A stretch of 29,397 bases of DNA, taken from the NCBI GenBank assembly GCA_037447655.1, contig JBBHKE010002352.1, forward strand, positions 304,285 through 333,681, read 5' to 3'. This stretch comes from Zygnema cylindricum. Taxonomy: Eukaryota > Streptophyta > Zygnematophyceae > Zygnematales > Zygnemataceae. The translations under genes were made by a program, and so were the position numbers. Under the pieces are notes generated by a model. The model saw nothing but the letters and a program-made list of their open reading frames with translations, did no database searches and had not been told where the DNA came from. This document shows, in pieces, positions 1 to 10,147 of the stretch (positions within the stretch are counted from its first letter, which is position 1; each line of letters starts with the position of its first letter).

Positions 1-546
1 GTGTGTTTAATCACACCTGTGTTGTTTACGTTAAGTAGGGTGTTTATGAAGAGGGAGAGGGAGAGCTTAGCATTTTTATCATAAAATGTTGACACTGTCT
101 TTGGAAAACATTTGTTTTCAGTATTTGTGGGATGAATTGCATTTGTTGTGTCCACACTAATTTGTGTGTAGCTTTCTGTTTTCCTTTTTCCATTCTCTTT
201 TTTAAGAGAAAGTCTGGTTCTCATTATTATATTGCTTTGAAGGCATTTGAAAGTTAAAGTTCGCACGAAAACAAATAAAAAAGAACAAAAAGTCGCAAGA
301 AACAAAAAATAGAAAAAAAAAAATCAAACACAAAAGTTCAGAGAGTTAAAGTGTGGTCCACATAACGTCATTAACAGAGTTAGGAAAGAGGAGAGAGAAG
401 AGAGAGAGCGAGTTGAAGTAAGAAATTTCAATTTTGGCAAGAACTCTTCAACTTGTCTTTCTACTTTTAGTGTTAGTGAGAATTTCAAAGTTTTCTTTCT
501 ACTTCCAATTTTGGTAAAGAAATTAAAAAAAAAAAAATACTTTCAG
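1..546. other. Intron or upstream sequence of the OPT gene, no exon seen
   Basis: AT-rich sequence with short purine runs (for example near 45-65 and 385-412) and A/T homopolymers. It ends in a clear splice acceptor (TTTCAG at 541-546) that opens the first recognisable OPT exon. I see no coding segment resembling the N-terminal half of an OPT transporter here, so those exons probably lie to the left of the window. Confidence 0.5.
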
Positions 547-3500
547 GTACATTATTGTGCCCACAGCTTATTGGGGAAATTTTTACAATGCCAAAAATTT
601 TCCCATTTTCTCGAGCGACTTGTATCGGGCCGACGGATCCGATTACGGTAAGCAATTATTCCTTATGCTTTTTATTATTTTGTTACTTCCCCCTTTGTTT
701 TGTTTCCTTTGTCTTTCCTTTTTTTCTTTCTTTTTTCTTTCTTTTCTTTTTTATTCTCCCCCTCCCTCACTCCTCCCCCTTCTTTTTTGGTCATGATTTC
801 GATGCTAATCCACACTATTTCCGGTATGAAGCTTCCAGAGGTGTGATCCACATATCATAGATTTTCTGCCTTGGCTTTTTTTTTTTTTTGGGTTTTTTTT
901 CTCATTTTCGCCCAGAAAACCTTCAAATAGACTGAAGATAAAAAAACATTGTTTAAAATAGGGTAATACCACGAATGCTGGACCGGGTCTGGCCATTCAA
1001 CAATATGTTTTCTCTCTCTTTGAGTTACTTTTGAGTTGTGTCCACCTTCCATTTGCTTGGTTTGACTTGCCTTTGACGTGCTTTGACTTTTACTTTTTTG
1101 AGCTCGTATCGACTTTTGTTGACTCTCCTCCTCCACTGTGGTTAACCCTTGTTGACTCTTGTTGACTATTGCTGACTCTTGTCCACTCTTCTTGACTTCC
1201 ATTGACTGTTGTTGACTTTGATTGACTCTTGTTGATTTTGATTGGCTCTCGTTGTCTTTGATTGACTCTTGTTGACTTTGATTGACTCTCGTTGACTTTG
1301 ATTGACTCTCGTTGTCTTTGATTGACTCTTGTTGTCTTTGATTGACCCCTGTTGACTTTTATTGACTCTTGCTGACTTTGAATTCCGTTGACTTTTCTAG
1401 ACATCACGCAGGTGATGGACACCTCCACAATGACTCTGGATGTGACAAAGTATGAGGCCTATGGGGAGCTCCACATGAGTACTTTTTTCGCCCTTATGTA
1501 TGGTAAGACCAGATTTTTCCAGATAAGAATATAAAAATTTTATCCCCAGAAGGAGAACTGTTATGAAAAGTTAAATGTCAATAAGGTTCCACAAGCCAGA
1601 TTTTTTTGTCATAGTTTTATGGTAAGAGGACCTTTGTTTTTTTATTGACGGAAAATGACTCTTTTTGCTTCCGATAGAATACAAAGAATTATGAATGTCA
1701 ATGCAAAGCTAGAGAGTCATTTATTCTTTTTTGTCCTCATGTCTTGTAAGGAATAATTGCCACGTGGCAGCAAAACAGAGTGCAGAAAAGGGAGTTGAAA
1801 GGACAAAATCCACCAATTAGTGTGGGTTGTGTAAACATGTCATCCTTCATAATCCAGACCATGTTTGAAACCATATTTTTTTTTCTTTAAGCATGACTTC
1901 CCCTCTGACTCATGTTTTTAAAACTTTGCAAAACCACCGAAATTCAAATTCAAGAGCCATTAAATAATACTTTCAGTTTATAAATAGAGTGGATCTACAC
2001 CAACCAAAGGACCGATAACACTGTTTCCGATCCATAAATTACCGTAAAAACGACATAAACATTGACGATAAAAATAGAAAGACAAAACGATAAGGTTTAC
2101 ACTAAAATACCCACCATTCTTTCTTTCCTTCTTTCCTTTATTTCCCACCTCTTGTTCTTAATTTCCCACTTCTTTTTCTTGATTTCCCACTTCTTTTTCT
2201 TAATTTCCCACTTCTTTTCTTAATTTCTCACTTCTTTTCTTAATTTCCCACTTATTTTCTTAATTTCCCACTTCTTTCCTTAAATTCCCACTTCTTTTCT
2301 TAGTTTCCCACTTGTTTTCTTAATTTCCCTCTACTTTACTTAATTTATCACTCCTTTTCTTAATTTCCCACTTCTTTCCTTTTCTTCTCACTTTGATTCC
2401 CTCTCATCCCAACCTTTCCAGGAATCGGATTCGCCGCCTTAGCCGCCACAGTCACACACTCAATACTGTGGAACGGTCGAGAAATATGGGAAAGATCGAA
2501 ACTCGCGGCTGGGGAGAAACCCGATATCCATACAAAATTAATGGAAAAGTACGACAAAGTTCCTAACTGGTGGTTTTACTCGTTAGGATTATTTACATTG
2601 ATTCTATCGATTTATGTATGCGAGAGATGGAGTACGGAACTGCAACTTCCATGGTGGGGACTTCTCATGGCGGCTGCTATGGCGAGTTCTTTCACTCTTC
2701 CTATAGGAATTCTCGCGGCAACTACGAACCAGGTGAGTAAACTCTCTCTCTTTCTGTCTCTCTCTCTCTCTGTCTCTCTCTTTCTCTCTCCCTCTATCTC
2801 TCTCTGTATCTCTTTGTCTCTCTCTGGCTCTCTCTGGCTCTTTCTGTCACTCTCTGTCTCTCTCTGTATCTCTCTGTCGCTCTCTGTCTCTCTCTGGCTC
2901 TCTCTGTCTCTCACTGTCTCTCAATGTCGCTCTCTGTCTCTCTCTGTGCCTTTTCTCTGCCTCTTCCCTTTGGCTCTCTCTGTCTCTCACTGACTCTCTG
3001 TCTCTCTCCCTCCCTCTCCCTCTCCCTCTCCCCCCCTCCCCCCTCCCCCCCCCTCCCCTTCCCCCCCCCCTGTCTCTCACTGACTCCCTCTCTCCCTCTC
3101 TCCCTCCCTCCCCCTCTCCCCCTCTTTCGCTCTCCCTCTCTCCCTCCCAGCTCCCTCGCTGCCCTTCCGTACCTGCTGGCTGCCAGCTGGCGCTTCCTGA
3201 CAGGCTCCACGTGGCAGTGTGTGGCAGGAGCCTTTTTGGCAACTTTTGGAGTGGCGATGCATTGCCGTGGTGGGCGGTGTGTGGTTAACATATTTGGTGC
3301 TCCAGGTGGCAAAGGCTGGCCAACCGACTTGCGGGCTAGGGTTTTGGCTCTTTAATGCGGCACAGGTGAGAGGGAGATCGTCCTCACTTGCGTTTTTTTT
3401 TCTTGTATTTTGGTCGGTTCTTGGCTAGTTTTTTGGCTGTTTTTGGCTTGTTTTTGGTGGGTTTCTGGCCGGTTTTTTTTGTGTCTTTTTTTTTTTTTTT

Positions 3501-6500
3501 TTTCTAGATGTAGTGAAAGATGGTTTTAAGGTTAACACAAGATTTACTGAAGTACGGTTAAAACATGATACATGAAGGATAACTAAAACATGAGCGAAAC
3601 TTGACCAAAAGATAACCTAAACATGTCTAACAGATGATCAGTGCATTACTAAAGGAAGACCAAAAACATGACCAAAAGATGACCAAAACATGAGCAAAAA
3701 ATGGGCAGCATTACATGACTGAAAAACAACCAAAATGATGACCAAAAAAATGTGAACTGCTGCAGTTCCCGAGTGTCGGTGTGGTTGGAAACATCTATAT
3801 AGGGTGGCAAAGCTAGAAATTTTGTTGTTTTTGTTCTTCTATAGTATTGTCAATTTATTGCTGGATGCATACTAGTTATACACCCGTTTGTATGCGATTT
3901 AACGAGAAAGACAAGGTAAAACACAACCACGATGGGGCATCGAAACCAAGTTGAAAACTTGTCAAAAAATGACAAAGGAAAAGAAGTCAGGCTATCTCCT
4001 TTCCTCTCCCTCCTCTACTTCGTCTTTCACTATAATTAATGTTGACTTCAAATCGTGGTGAGGGTGCCGGTGAATGTGACAAATGTCGCGTGAAATTTTG
4101 TGGTCTTTCACATGGTTCAAAAGTTCAAAAACAATAGGAAACACTATATCTAATATAGGTTCCCCATGTTATAACACTTTTGTATGGTGTTTTCCAGTAT
4201 AATATGCTTTTAGAGTGAGAAACTACAATCAATTTTTCCAATTATTGCCTTATTTTTGAACTATGGTTTATTATTAAACTCCTCTAAAAACCCTAAAAAT
4301 CTGTTTAAAGCACCTCAAATTCCTCCAGCCCGTTGATGTCAACCAATCCCCTGAACCCACTTCCTCTCTCCCTCACTCCCTCCCTCCCTCTCCCCCTCCC
4401 TCCCCCAGATCCCCACTACCATCCTCGCCTGCCTTTGGGCCGTCCTCCGTCTCCTCCGAGCCCACCAAGCGAGTCTGCGAGGGAGAGGAGTGGAGGGAGG
4501 GAGAGGAGAGGAGCCTGGGATTACAAATGGGGGTGGGAGTGGGGTGTGGGGAGAGGCGGTGTGGGGACTGAGGCAGTTAATTTCCGCCCCAATATTGGTT
4601 TTTGTGGCGGGAGTCTCCGGGGGACTTTTGGGGATAGGGGGAGCGATAGTGATGATACCGGTGATGCTGGAGTTTGGACTGCATCCGCAGGTGAGGGAGG
4701 GAGGGAGAGGAGGGAAGGGAGGGAGGGAAGGAGAGGGAAGGGATTTGGGAGTGGGAGAAAATGAGAGTTAGGAAATGCGACATGGGAAGTTGGAAAGGGA
4801 AAATTTGAAGTAAAAAGGGGGAAAGGTGTGTTTAGTGACGATATCGATTATGTGGGAGTTTGGACTACATCCACAGGTGATGGAGAGATAGGAAGAGAGA
4901 GGGGGAGAGAGGAAGAGAGGGAGAGTGAGCGATAGGGATGGGAGATGGGAAATGAGAAAGTTAGTGAAATGTGGAAAAATAGGAGTGGCTAGTGATGTTA
5001 AAGGTTCTAATGGAGTTTGGACTATATTCACATGTGAGAGTGATTCGGAAATGTCAAAGAGAGGCACTTTTTGAAAATGGGAGAGATGGGAGAAGTTGGT
5101 TTTTTGGTTTTGGAGGGAAAAAGTCAAAAAATTCAGGATTATGGCCTTTTTAGGAGTCCAAAGGTGAGAGAGATCAGTCGTTTTTGAAAACGCAAAATGG
5201 GAAAAGGGAAAGTTCCATTTTATTTTTATGCATTTCCTTATAAACTTTTTGGCGAAAAACTTTTTGTCTTTTGTAAACGAAAGGTTTTGGGGGAAAGGTT
5301 TATTTTCTTTTTCTTTTTTTTTGTCCTTCAATTAGAGGGTGTAGATTTGCTGACACTTTTTAACAGTTTCATGTAAACAGATTTAGTTACATGGTTTACT
5401 CTCCTTTCCTGTTTTCCCTCTCCCTGTGTATCTGATTCTTCTTCTCTCTTTCTTTCCCTCTTCCCGTCCATCTCTCTCTGTATCCCTTTCCATCGTCATC
5501 TCTCCTTCTCTATCCACCTCTCTGGCTCTCTCCCCTTTCCCTTCCTCTCCCTCCCTTTCCCTCCCTCTCCCTCCAGGTCCCCGGCCTCAACATCATAACC
5601 GAGTACGTGATGGGTCTCCTCCTCCCCGGCGAGCCCATCGCCGTAGTAACTTTCAAGACGTACGGATACATCAGCATGACGCAGGCTCTGGCCTTCCTCT
5701 CGGACTTTAAGTTGGGCCACTATATGAAGATACCGCCGAGGGCGATGTTTATAGTGCAGGTAAAGAGAGGAGGGAGAGGGAGAGGGAAGAGAAGCGGTTT
5801 TTTGGGTTTTGGGTTTTTTTTTTGGGTTTGACGATTTTGAGAGGGAGGGAGGGAGGGAGGGAGAGGGAGAGGGAAAGGAGAGAGGGAGAGAGTGGGAGAG
5901 AGAGAGAGAGTGAGGGTTGGAAAAAAATTATTAGCGTCTTTCTATAAAGGTTTTCTAAAGAACAAAAAGATCCTGTTATTTGTCATTCTTTGTTCTACGT
6001 AGAATGTGTTAGATGCTAAAGTAAGAATAAAAAGTAAAATATTTTTCAATTTATTTCATTTTCTCTCATTCAAAAAAACAATAACTCCATTTCCCACTTT
6101 TTGTATGACTTCAGAGATCTCCCACTAATCCTTCCTTTTTCTTCTCTTTGTTCTTTTTTGCTTTTTCTCTCTTCTTTCTTTTTTTTTCTATTTTCCTTCT
6201 CTTCCTCTTTTCTCCTTTTCCCCCTCCGTTTCCTCTTCCTCTTTTCTCTTTCCCCTTCATCCTTTCCCCTCTTCTTCTCTCCCTCTTCCCTCCTATCCTC
6301 CTTCCCACATCCTACCTCCTTTTACTCCCTTCCCTTCTCCTCCCTTCCCTTTTCCTCCCTCCTCCCTTTTCCCTCCCTTCTTCCTTCTCCTATCCTTAAC
6401 ACCTTCTCCAAACTATCCTTACAATCAATCAAAAAAAAAAAACTCACAGCTTGTCGGTACAATACTATCGGCTCTCGTAAACCTCTGTACCTCTTGGTAC

Positions 6501-7343
6501 CAATTGGAAAATATCCCCTTTATTTGCGATACCGATCTTTTACCGAGTTCGAGTCCCTGGACTTGTCCCGCGGCTCGAGTCTTTTTTAACGCTTCCGTGA
6601 TTTGGGGACTTATTGGGCCCAAGCGGGTATTTGGGACGGAGGGAGTGTACGGAGCAATGAATTGGGGCTTTGTAATCGGGGCATTGGCACCGGTGCCTTT
6701 TTGGGCGTTGTATAAAGTTTTCCCAAAACAGGAGGTAAGAGACTTACTGATTCTCTCTCTCCCTCCCCCTCTCCCTCTCCCTCTCCCTCACCTCTCCCGG
6801 ATTTTCCAAGAAAAGCTTAAAGTATGCCAACATCAAAATTTAAAAACCAGCACTGTTCATCTCATATTATTTCCTCCTCACAAACTTGTCTAACGTCTGT
6901 CAAACGCGGTTGTTATTTCCCCTTTTTCTTTCTTTTTTTCTTTTTCCCTTTTTCCCTTTTCTTCTTGTTTTCTTACTTTCTTTTATTCTTTGATTTTTGG
7001 GGTTTTTCAGTGGATAAAATCAGTTAATATGCCGGTTTTAATTGGAGGGACCGCGGCGATGCCTCCCGCGACGGCGGTTAATTATACTTCTTGGTTCGCC
7101 GTGGGAGCTTTTTTCAACTTTTTTATGTTTCGATTACACAAGGATTGGTGGCAAAGGTACAATTATGTTCTTTCCGCGGCTCTCGATACCGGAGTCGCAT
7201 TTATGGCTTTGTTTATTTTCGGAATAGTTTCCGCAACCGATTATACTCCCGATTGGTGGGGAAATAATGTGGATAATTGTTCTCTCGCTTCTTGTCCCAC
7301 TGCTCCCGGTATTGATGTCGGGTATCCATGTCCTGTCTTTTAA
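547..7343 (+). CDS. Oligopeptide transporter, OPT family (PT-like), C-terminal ~437 residues, six exons
   Basis: OPT proteins import oligopeptides, usually with protons, across the plasma membrane through many transmembrane helices. Exons that join in frame are 547-647, 1401-1502, 2422-2732, 5577-5759, 6450-6734 and 7011-7343 (stop TAA 7341-7343). Every boundary is GT-AG. Recognisable family blocks in order are [16 protein letters not shown] (exon 1), [11 protein letters not shown] and [14 protein letters not shown] (exons 2-3), [19 protein letters not shown] and the KIPPR signature in [11 protein letters not shown] (exon 4), NIPFICD and PKRVFG (exon 5), and [15 protein letters not shown] with a plant-style tail [16 protein letters not shown] (exon 6). 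The usual full length is about 700 or more residues, so the N-terminal third or more is off the left edge. Odd point: intron 3 (2733-5576) contains exons of a TauE/SafE gene on the same strand. OPT still splices in frame across it, so the gene could be functional. The exact substrate cannot be told from sequence. Confidence 0.88.
1080..1400. repeat. ~20-bp minisatellite in OPT intron 1
   Basis: Degenerate tandem copies of a unit close to ATTGACTCTCGTTGACTTTG fill about 1200-1385, with looser GTTGAC-rich copies from about 1080. The array runs into the acceptor TTTTCTAG of the next OPT exon (1401). The minus-strand reading frames through it (repeating polar Q/S/K/R/V/N peptides) are by-products of the repeat, not genes. 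Confidence 0.85.
2138..2395. repeat. 20-bp polypyrimidine minisatellite in OPT intron 2
   Basis: About twelve head-to-tail copies of a unit close to TTAATTTCCCACTTCTTTTC, with one- or two-base variants. The array sits directly before the acceptor CCTTTCCAG at 2413-2421, so it may serve as an extended polypyrimidine tract for OPT exon 3. Confidence 0.85.
2733..3203. repeat. CT-rich microsatellite at the OPT-to-TauE transition
   Basis: After the OPT donor (GTGAGT at 2733) the sequence is almost entirely TCTCTC/TCTGTC repeats to about 3000, then CCCTCC/C runs to about 3150. It is the boundary between OPT exon 3 and the first TauE exon. The open reading frames on both strands here (Leu/Ser-rich or Arg/Glu-rich) are low-complexity artefacts. 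Confidence 0.9.
3204..4690 (+). CDS. TauE/SafE-family exporter, two internal exons (54 + 94 codons)
   Basis: TauE/SafE proteins are membrane permeases proposed to export sulfite or organosulfonates. The plant-like type has two TauE repeats. The exons are 3204-3365 (acceptor CTGACAG, donor GTGAGA) and 4409-4690 (acceptor CCCCCAG, donor GTGAGG), both phase 0. The first contains [17 protein letters not shown] and FWLFNAAQ, matching the mid-protein helix that precedes the second repeat in plant-type homologues. The second opens with [16 protein letters not shown], has a Gly/Arg-rich cytosolic loop, then the signature [15 protein letters not shown] and EFGLHPQ; the usual third glycine of GIGGG is an alanine. 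No exon for the N-terminal TauE repeat is present anywhere in the window: only CT repeats and OPT exons lie upstream. The continuation is at 15857-16171. Both exons sit inside an OPT intron. Confidence 0.8.
3366..4408. other. Intron between TauE exons, with AT-rich and (ACCAAAA)-like repeats
   Basis: T-rich run at about 3420-3505, then at 3590-3760 degenerate short tandem copies of motifs like GACCAAAACATGA. The rest is AT-rich with no coding signal. A pyrimidine tract (about 4360-4408) leads into the TauE exon at 4409. Confidence 0.6.
4640..5060 (+). repeat. Tandem degenerate copies of the TauE exon tail plus intron start
   Basis: The end of the TauE exon with its donor (GAGTTTGGACTGCATCCG then CAGGTGAGG, 4667-4699) is followed by two decayed copies: GAGTTTGGACTACATCCA plus CAGGTGATG near 4856-4883, and GAGTTTGGACTATATTCA plus CATGTGAGAG near 5013-5040. 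Spacing is about 186 and 157 bp. Each copy carries an upstream TAGTGATG-like stretch and a downstream purine-rich segment with TGGGAAATG/GAAAGTT-like words. The start of the next segment (GGAGTCCAAAGGTGAGAGAG near 5154) may be a fourth, weaker copy. Confidence 0.75.
5127..5573. repeat. Long direct repeat, copy 1 (partner at 15053-15503)
   Basis: Starts around AAAAATT/AGGATTATGGCC and ends in CTCCCTCCCTTTCCCTCC. Compared with copy 2 it differs only by two single-base indels and a shifted C in a T-run, about 99 % identity over roughly 440 bp. Here it lies between the TauE exon-tail copies and the OPT exon at 5577, and provides that exon's pyrimidine tract and acceptor. Confidence 0.95.
5770..6449. 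other. OPT intron 4, purine then pyrimidine simple repeats
   Basis: GA-rich stretch at 5765-5910 (GGGAGAGGGAGAGG-type), AT-rich middle, then a dense CT-rich block at 6115-6400 before the acceptor AACTCACAG (6441-6449). Open frames across the CT block (Leu/Phe/Ser/Pro-rich) are artefacts of composition. Confidence 0.7.
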
Positions 7344-8300
7344 ATAATGGTAAAAGTGTTAGGGAATTTTGAGTTTGAGTTTGAGTTTGAGTTTTAGATT
7401 TTAGGTTTGGAATATGAAGTTGCGAGAAGGTTTCTTGTTTCAGGTTTTGGGTTTAGGTAATAAGGTTTTAGTTCTTAGCTCGAGTTCGCAGTTTTTTAAG
7501 TTTCTAGATTCTGCAATGCTTTGAGGTTTTAAGGTTTTTAAGGTTTGGAAGTTTTTAGAGGTTTAAATTTGACCATTGTCTTCTTGTCGAAGGGATCGAC
7601 TGTAATAGTTTTGTGTACATTTGTAAGTATTTGTCAAGAGAGAGAGACAGAGAGAGAGAGAAAGACGGAGAGAGAGAGAGCGCGCGCCAGCAAGAGAGAG
7701 AGAGCAGTTGAAATAGAAGTAGTGAAATAGAAGTTGGTTAATACAACTAGAGGATGATTGTTTGACTTTATTACGCTTTCGTAGGGTTTTTTTCCATTTC
7801 TTTGATGCGTAATTAATTCCGATGCAAGTACTTTAATATATTAGATAGGTTTAACATTATGTTTCGATTTAGTTTTTCTACAAAAAATAAGCAATGAGGA
7901 TAGATAAGCAGGGAAGAATTACATATCAAAAAAGCAATTCTGAAAGAAACCTTTTTATGATTTTTAGAATTAATGTATATGATTCGTTTTTTTGTGTAGT
8001 CCACAATTTAGGTTATCTTGATAGGATCTTTTCCTAAGCATTATTTACGTCTATCTATTCGTTTTCTTTGATTTTTAGAAAACTTATTTTTAGATAATTT
8101 AGTTTTTAAAATGTACATAGTTCTTGGGAAACAAAAAAGAAAGACCCATCGTCATTCTTTTTTTTATTTCTATTACCTTTTTATGTGTTGTGGATTTTTA
8201 TACTCTTGTATCTCTTTGTGACATTTATGTATTTTGTTTTTTGTGTGACATGAAAACACTAACCGTTTGCATTTTGGAAGTATATAATATCCACGCACAC
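7344..8300. other. Spacer after OPT with (GAGTTT)n and (GA)n microsatellites
   Basis: Directly after the OPT stop there is a GAGTTT repeat (about 7367-7396), and at 7636-7705 a GA/GAGAGAGA microsatellite with a CGCGCG core. The rest is AT-rich. I see no gene; the first part should contain the OPT 3' untranslated region. Confidence 0.6.
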
Positions 8301-8608
8301 CAGTATTACTGTAGGTTTGCTGTTAGTACGCTCCTTTCTTTCTTAAGTGGACAAGGAAACGTGGAAACGCGGAGACGTGTAAACGCGAAGCGCGAACTTT
8401 CAAACGCGTAAACATAAATGCCGCTGAAACGTGGAAACGAGCAATTCCTCCTGCGGATATGTGACAGATGTCACGAACCGAGTTGCGATCGCGTGAAACT
8501 GCCGTCAGAAACGTCGTATGGTAACGAGCCAAAAAACCGTACATTAATATTTCCGCAATTTGTACGGATAAAATTGATTTGCACGTTATGGGCATATGTT
8601 TGGAAGCG

Positions 8609-8680
8609 ACACCGCGAATCGCTATTAGCGTCAAGAAATAAATAGTGTAAAAAAAAAATTGTGTTATTAATGCTAATTGT
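8609..8680. repeat. Copy of the ACACCGCGAATCGCTATTAG repeat family
   Basis: 8609-8631 contains ACACCGCGAATCGCTATTAG followed by CGT. The segment through about 8680 (ending TTATTAATGCTAATT) resembles 9172-9245 in the same orientation. The first 23 bp match the left arm of the palindrome at 9146-9170 as an inverted copy. It probably marks an old non-autonomous DNA transposon; no coding capacity is seen. Confidence 0.6.
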
Positions 8681-9145
8681 GAATTTCAAAATTTTCAAAA
8701 AAAACATTTACTCCAATTTTTTACATCTAATTTGGGTTTTTCCAAAAAAAAGATACTCGCCGCAAATATGTATACTCTATTATAGGTACTCCTACAAAAT
8801 CTGACAAATCGACACAAATCATACGTTCACACGGTCGACCACGCGGTTGTCGGACGAATATGTACGAATGTGATTTTTGACAGCCCGATTTCATCCCCTT
8901 TTTAGAGCGCACATTCACATGTGTGCGCGGTTATGTTAAATCATTTTTTGTACTTTATCACTTAGAAAGGTACATTTGTGTACGGTATGACACTGACTGT
9001 ACATCATGCTATTTAAATCGCAGTGTACTTTCGTTAATAACGCTAATTGGAACAGAACCCTAAAAGGCGTGAAGAAACAAATAGAATTATTAATTATATT
9101 TAAGAATTTGGGTCAAAATTTAGGGGAACCGAATTAGCGTTATAC

Positions 9146-9196
9146 ACGCTAATAGCGATTCGCGGTGTACAGTACACCGGGAATCGCTATTAGCGT
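9146..9196. repeat. 51-bp near-perfect palindrome (25-bp arms, 1-base centre)
   Basis: The left arm 9146-9170 begins ACGCTAATAGCGATT and ends GCGGTGTAC. The right arm 9172-9196 is its reverse complement with one mismatch, and the centre is a single A at 9171. The arms match the motif at 8609-8631. The structure looks like a junction between two inverted transposon ends, lying just left of the hAT insertion. Confidence 0.85.
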
Positions 9197-9238
9197 ATAG
9201 AAATTATTAGTGTTAATAATGAATTAGTGTCATTAATG

Positions 9239-9246
9239 CTAATTTG
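9239..9246. repeat. Target-site duplication, left (CTAATTTG)
   Basis: The 8-bp CTAATTTG abuts the left terminal inverted repeat of the hAT-like element and recurs exactly at 10140-10147 on its right. Confidence 0.9.
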
Positions 9247-10139
9247 TAGTGTTGTGTATCGGTAAAAAACTTATCGCGATAACACCGATACCGATAGTTA
9301 TCGGTTATCGAACGGCCAGAGATTCCGATATATCGGTCTGGGACCAACAAATTCCATATCGGCGATAACTTAAAAAATATATAGTATGCATAAAATAGTA
9401 CTTTATAACATACTGTATTATTTTATTGATTTAATATAGCGTGGCATGCCACGTATAAAAATCTGTTCCGTTACCGCTTAACTGCAATTTATTACGGATA
9501 GCGCAGCATATAAAAGTTGGACGGTTAACTGAACAAAACTTTTACGGCGACGTACGTAATTTTACTAAAAAACTGGTGAACATGGAACTGGAAAAGGACG
9601 GCGGACACAAAGGTACAACGGACGCAAAATAACATTCTGCACGCCGCCGGAATCGAACGGACGACTTGGAATGAGAAAACACGAGCGATCGGGCCAGCGT
9701 GAGCGCCGGCATCCCGGAATGGCTCTTTTGGCAGCTTATGCCAAAAAAGTCGACAGATTGACACGTGGCATTTCCTAGTGGATCTCAGGAATAAAAGGAC
9801 AAAGCCATGGCGTCGGATGTGAAAGGTACATCGTTTTTACTGGATCCGTATCAAAACCGTACAGATCTCATGGCGGCTACTGTACTTTCTGTGCTTGTAC
9901 ACGTCCGGGGAATAAGACGTACAGTTGAGTGTACATGCCGTACATTTATCTGTACGGTCCGTACAACTATCGCCGATAGTTATCGTTATCGGCATTATCG
10001 CCGATAAGTACCCGATATTATCGGCTACTTATCGGCGATAAGACCGATGTCGATATATCGTACCAATATATCCATTATCGGATACCCGAAAAAAGGCCCA
10101 TATCGGTTATCGGCAACTCCTTACCGATACACAACACTA
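9247..10139. mobile_element. Non-autonomous hAT-superfamily element (893 bp)
   Basis: The element has perfect 19-bp terminal inverted repeats, TAGTGTTGTGTATCGGTAA at 9247-9265 and its reverse complement at 10121-10139. They are flanked by an exact 8-bp duplication CTAATTTG. An 8-bp duplication and TAGTG-type ends are diagnostic of the hAT superfamily (established knowledge). The interior is rich in TATCGG/CCGATA subterminal repeats at both sides (9285-9370 and 9968-10120), typical of hAT transposase binding regions. It has no open frame resembling a hAT transposase, so it must depend on a transposase from elsewhere. It is inserted next to the palindrome family (8609-9245), so it is younger than that sequence. 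Intact ends and duplication suggest a fairly recent insertion. Confidence 0.93.
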
Positions 10140-10147
10140 CTAATTTG
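10140..10147. repeat. Target-site duplication, right (CTAATTTG)
   Basis: Exact copy of 9239-9246, directly after the right terminal inverted repeat of the hAT-like element. Confidence 0.9.

Noticed and set aside
2541-3355. Long open frames on both strands over the CT repeats (Leu/Ser-rich or Arg/Glu-rich)
   Set aside because: Products of TCTC/GAGA microsatellite; only 2541-2732 of the plus frame is real OPT coding sequence.
4768-5331. 187-codon minus-strand ORF
   Set aside because: Runs antisense through the TauE intron and the direct repeat, Phe/Ser/Leu-rich, no family resemblance; its second half recurs at 15077-15259 only because the DNA is duplicated.
8124-8645. Overlapping ORFs on both strands (8124-8411 +, 8323-8634 -, 8418-8645 +)
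   Set aside because: Non-coding transposon-like sequence with ACGTGGAAACGCG short repeats; no protein family features.
9525-9764. 79-codon ORF inside the hAT element
   Set aside because: Shows none of the hAT transposase signatures (zinc finger BED, dimerisation domain); too short.
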